A program made the translations under genes and the position numbers. From Byssothecium circinans (Eukaryota > Ascomycota > Dothideomycetes > Pleosporales > Massarinaceae): 15,649 nucleotides of DNA. The number at the start of each line of letters is the position of its first letter. Position 1 is the stretch's first letter. The notes beneath the pieces are model-generated. The model was not told the DNA's origin and searched no databases. It saw only the letters and a program-made list of their open reading frames with translations. Location of the stretch: contig ML976998.1 of the NCBI GenBank assembly GCA_010015675.1, positions 338,874 through 354,522 of the forward strand. Reading direction: 5' to 3'. This document shows, piece after piece, positions 1 through 7,179 of the stretch.

Positions 1-65
1 AGGTATCGCAGTGGGATGAGCCTCTCTAGCTCTCTGCACACAAATATCATCTCCAAGCGATTTTT

Positions 66-198
66 CAATCAATCAATCAATCAATCGTCAATCAAAACGC
101 CCCCAAAATCACCATCAATCAATCAATCAAGTTTCTGAGGTTTCTGAGTATCAATCAAATCAATCACAGCGTCAAAATTGATCCTGATTGATTGATGG
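66..198. repeat. CAAT/GATT tetranucleotide microsatellite cluster
   Basis: Five perfect CAAT units lie at 66-85, more than three at 116-130 and broken runs at 151-165. An oppositely oriented GATT run sits at 186-196. A 9-bp tandem duplication (GTTTCTGAG twice) is at 131-148. The opposed runs could pair as a hairpin. The cluster overlaps the 3' end of the readable part of the minus-strand hydrolase-like gene, so it either disrupts that gene or expanded within it. Confidence 0.9.
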
Positions 199-563
199 CA
201 ACTCTGGCCTAAAGGAGTGCCACTAGCGATAATGAGGACTCCGTAAGATGCGTGTTGTTGCAGGAAAGGCTGGGAGCTGAGCGAGTCTGCTGAACAACCT
301 CCATTACTCCATAGCATGACGGGAAGTCTAGTGCTGTTGGCATTGGAGGGCTTGTAGAGTGTGTGATTGGGAATGGAGGAGTCCTGGAAGTAGGTCTACC
401 GTGCTTGTTAGTTCCAAATTAAGATGTGAAGGAACATGAAAACAATCTGGAAACTTACGACTGGCGCATACGGTCCAGTCCCGCCAGCAGCAACTTGGCG
501 ACCCTCAAGCGGTGCAGCGATCGCGCCGGGTAAGGTTGCAACGAAGATTAAAGCTAGCCTCAT
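123..563 (-). CDS. secreted alpha/beta-hydrolase-like protein, 5' part only (possibly broken)
   Basis: The start is ATG at 563-561. Exon 1 is 563-459 (35 codons). The intron is 458-396 (63 nt, donor GTAAGT, branch point CTAAC 14 nt or so before the TAG acceptor, phase 0). Exon 2 runs from 395 to a TGA at 125-123. The N-terminus MRLALIFVATLPGAIAA is a clear signal peptide, followed by PLEGRQ. Residues about 55-96 (TRLPVMLWSNGGCSAD, then SYGVLIIASGTP) match, from memory, an ascomycete family of secreted alpha/beta-hydrolase-type proteins of roughly 300 residues or more. In that family this stretch holds an early core strand and an NGGC turn. The frame then enters the CAAT/GATT repeat and stops after about 125 residues, so no catalytic Ser or His region is present. 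Either the gene is truncated by repeat growth, or it continues past the window edge through an intron I could not define. Signal peptide and exon structure are firm; substrate is unknown. Confidence 0.65.
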
Positions 564-643
564 CTTACTGATACTAGTCACGATAGCTGAGTAGTTGGGA
601 GATCGTGGCAGACTGGATCTTAGGTTTGAGAAAACATACCCCC

Positions 644-650
644 CTTTATA
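644..650 (-). promoter_or_regulatory. TATA box of the secreted hydrolase-like gene
   Basis: The minus strand reads TATAAAG here, about 80-87 nt upstream of the ATG at 563. It sits inside a cytosine-rich tract of the plus strand (638-662), seen on the coding strand as three runs of five or six G around the TATA box. Position and sequence fit a core promoter. Confidence 0.55.
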
Positions 651-664
651 CCCCCTACCCCCTC

Positions 665-1120
665 GCCAATCTCACCACGTCGGCCCACCCCGGTATTCGT
701 TGAGATCTGCCTCGGTCGCTTTAGTTGGATGGCTAGGATCGATCTCGTGAGTGATCCCTCCAACCAGAAATAGAGGTGAAATTGATAGAAAATGCCACTG
801 GTTAAAGTGGGTCTAAGCCTGTTTGCTGGGGAGGAGCCCCTGGCAAAGATGAAGATGCGCACAAATGAAAAACATGCCGTCGCATGAGTACGAATGCGTA
901 CCAAGGGTTGCTCTATAACTGAATTGACATGATATTCTCTCGCTAATCTCACCACAATAGCGTATATACGCCGGAATCTATTAAGAGCTGCCGCGATCGT
1001 TTCATTCAAGGGTGGAGATCGATCAACTAGCGCGACATTTCCCCCGCATGTAAGGATGAAGAATGTGCCTAAATGAAAAAAATGCCGTCACACAAGGCCG
1101 AATGATTCCCAAGCGTCGCT
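665..1120. repeat. two diverged tandem copies of an unidentified repeat unit
   Basis: Copy A (about 665-930) and copy B (about 942-1135) align over several blocks. One block is AATCTCACCAC (668-678 and 945-955). A second is GAGATCTGCC...GGTCGCTTTAG against GAGCTGCC...GATCGTTTCA, followed by a shared GATCGATC. A third is GATGAAGATGCGCACAAATG (848-867) against GATGAAGAATGTGCCTAAATG (1055-1075), followed by ATGCCGTC. Copy A has about 80 extra bases before the last block. I see no convincing coding potential. The unit may be a decayed mobile element or a duplicated promoter segment. Confidence 0.6.
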
Positions 1121-1283
1121 AGTCAAGTTGACCCCGCGCGACTTAGAAACAGATGGGGTTTTCGGGTTGAGTATATTGCAGTAGAACTTCTTAAACATAC
1201 TATGGTAGACCTAGCTGGCTCGTGGATGAGGAACCATTACCAAGGTATCAGCACACAGAAATCCTATCATCTGATGCAAGATG

Positions 1284-3001
1284 CTAGGACCGAAATAGCA
1301 ACTTATAATCTTGCTCGAGTGGTTGAAGAACATCCGCGTAAAACCTATTCCGATAACCTTCGTTTGACAAATCGAAATCATATGTATCCGAAGCTGGGCA
1401 TATACATTTCGCGATTGCGCGCGCAAACCGGGGAGTTTCTGTCTCTTGGACTTCTTTGGTCAAGCGGTCGGCGATAATATACTGCGTCAAAGCATGTGGT
1501 TGCTTATTGCAGTCAAGGTCCTCCTCCTTTGCGAAAAACTCAATCTCTTTGCCGTATGTGAGCTCGAGGAGTGCAACACCGAGAGCAAAGACTACCTGGT
1601 TTTTGACGAACACGGGCATCGCGGCCGACGTGCGATGGGTTCGTGTTCGCCCGTCAAACCATATCGGTATGTAAACCTGGCAGTCGTTGTCATTGCGATT
1701 AACGTACACGTCGTCCAGAGTCCACGACTGCCTGAGCCATGATGTGTCGAACAATTGAATAACGGCGGAGGCCAGCTGAACAGCATAGTTACACCTTTCT
1801 CGGAGAGAAACGCTAGTGCGGGTACGGCTTGCGAAGAGTTTTCGGAGCGGTAAGAGTTCGCATGATTGAGGCCACATCTGAACACTGTGGAGGTGGTAGT
1901 GTTTTTGCTCGATATGCAGATACCCGAGACATTCTACAGGGCAGTGTTTATCCAATGAGTAGCAGAGGTCATCAATCTGTTCCTCTCGACAACAGTCTTG
2001 ATTCTTTGATACGGAAATAACTTGAGGTGTCGCAAAGTTGACCTTCTTCTTTCCTCTAGGCGGCTTTGGTAGAGGAGGTGTGGACGGTTCTACGGTGACC
2101 TGACGCTGGATCTTCGCTTTGTTGTTATCTTCGAGATGGAAGCAAAGTTGGGTCTTCGCGAGCTCCTCGTAAAGATTACGTGCATCCGGAAGAGTGACGC
2201 GTAGATTGACGAGGTGTTCGTGGAGCTGGCAACACTTTGGCCACATAGATTGTAGAGCTGAGAAGAGCAATGACGCGTGGTCTCTCATAGAAAGCCAATA
2301 AGCTGAAACCGAAGCTGCTGCACGCTCCTGTCTCTCTTCTTCAAAATGCGGAGCATCCTTCGATAGATCGCGTAGTCTTCTCACATCGCTGTCCATATCT
2401 TCGACGACTTTCTTCAACTTCGTGGCCTCAAAGGCACCCCGCACACGGGTCATTGGGCTTTTGAAGAACTGCTTGCATTTCTTCGGGTCAACCTCACCGT
2501 CAACGACAAATACCGGCTTAGGAAATGTAAGTGTGTGTGTCAACTTGACGATGGTGTTAAGCTCACTGTGAAGTCTTTCTTAAGCTGTAGCTTCTCCGCC
2601 AGGAGCAAAATGCGTTTCCTCAAGCGGTTGGCGAACTTCATGTAGACATCAAAGTCCCGTTCGCCCATTTTCACTTTCAATTTTTCTACGAGTGCTCGGT
2701 CATTCCAACCTTCATGTCTCTCAACGAGCGCGATGAACTGTGAGTGTGGTATCACAAGACCGCGCAGAAGCTCTTCGCAAGAGTGCTGATAGACAGTGGC
2801 GCTGACGACTAGCGAAGAGTGAATCTCGAGGTAGATTTCTTCATATGTAAAAATGCTTTTGATGGTCGATACCTATCGGCATAAGCTTGAATGATGCAAG
2901 CTGATGATGGAGGGACTTACTCCGTCGGCGTAGCTCTTCAGTGCTTCCACAAGGACCGGGATTGCGCCTAGCACAACGCCAGCGACCTCAAACCCCGACA
3001 T
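1284..3001 (-). CDS. DUF7580-type fungal protein with HeLo-like N-terminus (539 aa, 3 exons)
   Basis: Exons are 3001-2921, 2872-2567 and 2516-1284 (stop TAG). Introns are 2920-2873 (48 nt, GTAAGT...TAG) and 2566-2517 (50 nt, GTGAGC...AAG). Both are phase 0 and the joined frame is open. The start MSGFEVAGVVLGAIPVLVEA is the characteristic opening of this ascomycete-restricted family: a hydrophobic helix that recalls HeLo/SesA-like N-termini. Residues about 28-230 are predicted helical and charged. A basic, proline-rich linker lies around 275-288. The C-terminal conserved region (about 305-539) has LASAVIQLFDTSWLRQSWTL (377-396), VVFALGVALLELTYGKEI (437-454) and the closing NEGYRNRFYADVLQPLEQD (514-532). 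Length and ending match the family, so the gene appears complete. Several segments resemble a protein kinase lobe without the catalytic residues. Biochemical function is unknown. It is transcribed divergently from the zinc-finger gene across 209 bp. Confidence 0.85.
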
Positions 3002-3210
3002 ATTGGTTCCGTATGTCGTTTGAGAGTAACGAATACATTCGCAAAAGGGATGTAAAACATCGCGGTTGTGACTTCCCAGCCTGCCGAGAGGTAGTGAAAA
3101 TCGCCCCCAATTCAGCCTCAGCCTAGTGCGGGGCACGATAACTCGTGCCACTATCGTCACCATCTAAATCTACACTCCGATCGTCCTTCAACGTCTCGGA
3201 AACCAATGCA
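3002..3210. promoter_or_regulatory. shared bidirectional promoter of the divergent gene pair
   Basis: The two start codons (3001 minus, 3211 plus) are separated by only 209 bp, so the promoters must overlap. A CCAAT box lies at 3107-3111 on the plus strand, and another on the minus strand at 3006-3002, directly before the minus-strand ATG. I see no clear TATA box. The strongest element is the palindrome listed separately. Co-regulation is inferred from spacing only. Confidence 0.6.
3124..3153. promoter_or_regulatory. 30-bp palindrome, candidate dimeric regulator site
   Basis: The inner arms GGCACGA (3132-3138) and TCGTGCC (3143-3149) are perfect inverted repeats around the spacer TAAC. Outer arms TAGTG (3124-3128) and CACTA (3149-3153) are also complementary. 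The element begins 58 nt upstream of the plus-strand ATG and about 120 nt from the minus-strand ATG, where a dimeric transcription factor could act on both genes. The regulator is unknown. Confidence 0.5.
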
Positions 3211-5887
3211 ATGTCGATAGTGGAGCACTACGAGCGATGCCTGAACGAATTTCACTATCTCTCTGGACTTCTGTACTCGTCGAACACTTCATCAATAGCG
3301 GTAAGAGCAGATGTAGACGAAGAGATCGACCGATATAAACTCTGGGCTGGGAATGTTGGAGCACATCAATCTGGCAAGAACTACAGTCTTTCACTCGACT
3401 ACCGTCTGCGCGAAGCCTCTTTCTATCGGGATCGGGTCATCGATTTACTCGCTGTTCTGGAACGGCATCTGCAGAAAGCCATAACAACTCAGCAGGGCAT
3501 TCAACCAGCCTATGACGATGACTCTGTGGCTGGAAGTGAAAATGAATCGCTGGACTTTGGCGAAATTGAAGAAGTTGGAGACAATACTGAAGGCTCCTCT
3601 TGGGATATCTCAGATACGGACTCCGAGGTGTCACTCGGAGAGCAGCTGCGACAACATTCGATGGCGAACAGTGCTTCAACGTCCTATGCCCCAAAAGAAA
3701 CCAGTGGGAATAATTTCATCTCTCTTCATGCGATCACGCACACCATCAACTGCCTCTATCAGCTCCCGCTACGTCGACCAGCCCCAATCAGCCGCATACG
3801 AGAAGAGTCAGAGCACGAGCTGCGACACTTTGAACATTTCGACATTCTTTACGTGAAAGACAAGTTTCCACTGTTGGCTGAGCCGATCGCCGTTCGGCTT
3901 GGGAAATTGATAACGCGGCGTCGCCAACTGCTCCAATACCGTAAAGGTCATCAGGAGAAACTCCAGCAGCCATCATCAACCGGCACTCGACCTCAGCTTA
4001 CTTCGGCTTTCGCAACAACCAACAAAGTCAAAAGACCAGTCGAAGAAACCCCCAGTGAACCAACCATCCGAGCAAACAGTCAGAAGACCAAGACCACGAC
4101 GCAAACCAAAGCAACAACCGCAAATATCGAGCATATCAAACATGATTTGGGTCGCATTCCAGAGTCGAGACCTGCCACTTCGGTCGCAGCAAGCGAAAGC
4201 ACGCGCAAATTACGCTTGTACATTCCACCGCGTCCACTGCTAAAGACCAGAGCCAATGAACTCGGTCTAAACGTGCTCAAAACAGAACGGACAAGAAGGA
4301 GCGAGTTCTTCGAGTGTAACTATTGTAGACTCCTCCCAACGATAACGTCGGACCTTATGTGGAAGTAAGTGATCCTTCTCTACTACCAAAACAGAAAGCG
4401 GTGGCTGACTTTTGCGCTGGCGTCATGTCTTGTCGGATCTCCAGCCCTACGTCTGCACTTTTTCCAACTGCGACCTTTCATCCCACTTCTTCGCCGATAG
4501 AGATACCTGGTACGCACACGAGACTCAGCATCACAGAGTCGAATTCCATTGCAATACTGCCAGTCATCACGCGTTTCTTGACGAGAAAAGCTTCAGGGAG
4601 CACATGAAAACCGCTCACAACACAGCGCTGCAAATTCAACACTCCGAAGCCCTGCAAAACATCTTCCAGCGCCCGACCCACTCAATGAAGGGAAATTGTA
4701 ATCTTTGCATGCGGCACACCACAAAATTGAAGCTGCACATCTCACGTCACCTTGAGCAATTGGCCTTGTTCGCCATCCCGCGTGCAGATTACCTCGCAGA
4801 TGATGACGCAGATGACGCGGATTCCAACGCAGCTAACCGAAACGTCGGAGATTCGGTAGAAAAGCAGACTTCTGTTAGTGATGCGGAGTCAGAGGGCACA
4901 CCATCGTCATCATCAGGCAGCAAAGTTTCGAGAGGCTCATACAAAGTCGGCGACTATGCTGAACAAGAGAGTGGTGACGATACGAGCGTCGTTGACCAAG
5001 CTGAACCTATTCCAGACGAGGACGCATTTTCGTGGGATTTTGCGACCGACAAGTTCCAGAGTGCCCGCCTTGAACAGTCTGAACCTCCACCTATACAAAA
5101 CCTCACGGATCCAGGGCGCAGATACAAGCTCGACAAAGGGAACGATCCACAGATAGCCAAATGGGTGCTGGAGAGAGGAGACTCCGATTGGGCTGATGTC
5201 GAGCCGGTGCAAAACAGTGTCTCACTTCATCGCTACCAAGACCATGCTTTGACTGTCAAATCGCGCACGCAAATCGAGGCTGCCATTAAAGCACTATATA
5301 ACCCAGTCCTCATACAAAAAATTGAACACCTTGTGGAACAGGAAAATGCCATTCTTCAACGCAGACGACCCGATTTGCAGTGGAAAATTGCTGCCGTGGA
5401 ATCAAACTGGAAGGATGGGTTTCAATTATTACTGTCGTACAATTCGAGAGATTCGGAGCTGGAGCGAGTTGTTATCATCCTGAAAACCTACGTCTCTAGC
5501 CTCAGCCAGCCTCTTTTCCAGGAGCCGACGGATTCAGAATCATTGACGAAAGACCAACTCAATTCATCCGCGCGGGGAGTATTCAACGAGTGGAATCAGC
5601 GCTACAATGAGCCAGACTTGACATACGAAGAGTTCTTCAAACCCCCAGAACTACGGGAGGAGAATTGCGCACCTGCGATCCCAATTAATCCAAATGAAGG
5701 CGTACCAGATATGCGCGTTTATACGGCTCAGGAAGAAAGATCCGCTGACAGAGAGAAAAGACCCAGAGCATTTACCTTTCGCCTCATCCAGCCATCGCCC
5801 CCCAACAGTCCCAAGATAGCAGGCTCTTCGACAATTCCTCCGCCCCATATTGACTGGCAGATCCCGCCGCGAGCAACAGATAAATAG
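3211..5887 (+). CDS. C2H2 zinc-finger protein of the acuF-like fungal family (873 aa, 2 exons)
   Basis: Exon 1 is 3211-4364 and exon 2 is 4420-5887 (stop TAG). The ATG at 3211 was chosen because it opens directly into the conserved N-terminal domain; no in-frame ATG lies upstream. That domain spans about residues 1-90, with YKLWAGNVGAHQSG and LDYRLREASFYRD. A second conserved block (about 207-255) has YVKDKFPLL and RLGKLITRRRQLLQYRKGH. The finger cluster runs from about 369 to 505: C369/C372...H387, C397/C402...H418/H423, C429...H446/H451, and C478/C481...H491/H495. It is followed by HLEQLALFAIP, the family hallmark. An acidic, Ser-rich linker and an unrecognised C-terminal region of about 350 residues follow. 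A nuclear nucleic-acid-binding or regulatory role is inferred from the fingers only. The intron lacks an AG acceptor that keeps frame (see separate entry), so expression of the full protein depends on non-canonical splicing. Confidence 0.8.
4365..4419 (+). other. 55-nt intron with apparent GT-TG ends inside the zinc-finger domain
   Basis: The donor GTAAGT follows the codon for Trp384. A textbook branch point GCTGAC lies at 4404-4409. Removing 4365-4419 joins W-K to R-H-V-L-S-D-L-Q-P-Y-V, exactly the conserved WK/RRHV..DLQPYVC motif, and keeps frame. The last two intron bases are then TG (4418-4419), not AG. Canonical AG choices fail. The AG ending at 4394 leads to a stop near 4,498, the AG ending at 4398 meets TGA at 4406, and the AG ending at 4444 shifts the frame and stops by 4607. 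Confidence 0.6.
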
Positions 5888-6165
5888 ATGCGATGAAGCT
5901 AAGACAGGATGATCGAGGCGTTTAAGCAGTCAAAGTTGAGATGGGGATAATACAAGCATTTCATATCCTATGAGCCAGTTGCTCCGTTTTGGCCAGTGTA
6001 TTCAGGTCGACAGAGTTTGTTTCTCAACTTCCCTAACTGATGAACCACTACGGTTGCAGGAAAGCTTGATTCGAGAGATGATCTTTGGTGTGTCACCCAC
6101 GTGGATGAAAGAACATCGAAATCGTCTTTTTATCGGTTTCGAACTTTAAACTGCTGCAGCGCAAC

Positions 6166-6292
6166 GTTAGACGGAAACTGGAGTTGTGGCCATCGCGAGT
6201 GGATGGAGGGCCAGGAGGGCCAGGAGGGCCAAGTTTGTAGCGGTTATTACTAATATCTGATACCTTGCTTCACACGGGATGTTAGACGGAAA
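6166..6292. repeat. 12-bp direct repeat GTTAGACGGAAA
   Basis: GTTAGACGGAAA occurs at 6166-6177 and again at 6281-6292 in the same orientation, with 103 bp between the copies. The minisatellite lies between them. It could be the scar of a small insertion, a pair of binding sites, or chance. Confidence 0.6.
6205..6231. repeat. GGAGGGCCA minisatellite, three perfect copies
   Basis: The 9-bp unit GGAGGGCCA is repeated three times without mismatch (6205-6213, 6214-6222, 6223-6231). It lies in non-coding DNA about 320 bp past the stop of the zinc-finger gene. Confidence 0.9.
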
Positions 6293-7179
6293 ATATAACA
6301 TCCGCATCGGCAAAGAGCTGCTAGCAAACGTGACCCCCAAGCCCCATTCGCTACTTGTAACGGAAGGCTTTGTATGCCTACCACAGCCTCAGGGGATAAT
6401 ATTCCGTTGTAGCAATGCACGAACACAGGATATCAATCATTTCCAGCTTGTCTGTAAACCTTCGGCTCTACATTCGGTGATTATTTACGGCAGACCCTAG
6501 TGCCTGGTTTCGTGTTATCTTAAGACGGACAGTAAACAGATGGAAGGATATGTTAAAGGGTCTCTGGTTGGAGACTTCATTGTGCTGTACCTAGTCGTCG
6601 TATGATGGAAAAGCAGAGGTGGGAAGGGTAGAGATAAGCCTGTTGGGGTTCTGGAGGAAGATTCTCGATTCAGCAGTGCTTGTATGATTGTATCTGGGAA
6701 AGGGCTGTACATTTTCTCTTAGCGGTGTTTGCCTATCGCTTTCTAGTAATTGAAGGAAATAACAGGTGCGGGGGAAAGTCTTCCATAGCGTTAACTTAAG
6801 AGCAGCTAGGGTCAACCCTGTAGATAAACCAATGGGTGGACGGAGAATAAGATAGCCTGATACGGCCAATATTTCCCCGCTTATATATGTAACAAATATA
6901 ATTTCTCAAAGAAAGTGATTAGTTATTTACTACCACGCTTTCCTAAAAGCGCAGTTGGAGAAGCTAGGTTTACCTGGGCTACCAGTGCGGAAGCGGTGTT
7001 GGAAGAATCCCATGGATGGTTTTTAATTTAAGCAAAGGTTTAAGTACTTCCCTTGATGAAAGGATTGATGGTCGATAGACACAGCCGATATGTTTATATG
7101 ATTGATTACCCGTTCTCTTTCTTCTACAGCCCCTTTCCACAACTACGAAGTGCTTATTCACGAGAGACGAGGCCTCACC

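Larger units (their letters stand above)
5888..7179. other. intergenic stretch without a recognisable gene
   Basis: The region holds the 3' flank of the zinc-finger gene and the promoter of the secreted peptidase-like gene. Open frames here are short (the longest plus-strand one is about 73 codons, 6279-6500), lack family resemblance and lack introns that extend them. I see only a minisatellite and a short direct repeat. A weak TATA-like stretch (TTTATATG, 7092-7099) and a pyrimidine-rich run precede the ATG at 7180. Confidence 0.6.

Noticed and set aside
66..198. CRISPR-like or telomeric repeat
   Set aside because: The unit is a 4-bp CAAT microsatellite without spacers, and it does not match the TTAGGG telomere repeat.
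638..662. Classical intramolecular G-quadruplex
   Set aside because: Only three G-runs are present; four are needed for a standard intramolecular form.
620..1009. Open minus-strand frame of 129 codons
   Set aside because: It spans the diverged tandem repeat and a TATA box, has low-complexity Arg/Gly ends and resembles no family; probably chance.
4359..4607. Alternative frame reached by the canonical acceptor at 4444
   Set aside because: It destroys the conserved zinc-finger text and stops at 4607, whereas the other frame carries clear family motifs for 1.4 kb.
6279..6500. Open plus-strand frame of 73 codons
   Set aside because: It has no signal peptide, domain or intron extension, and starts inside the 12-bp direct repeat.
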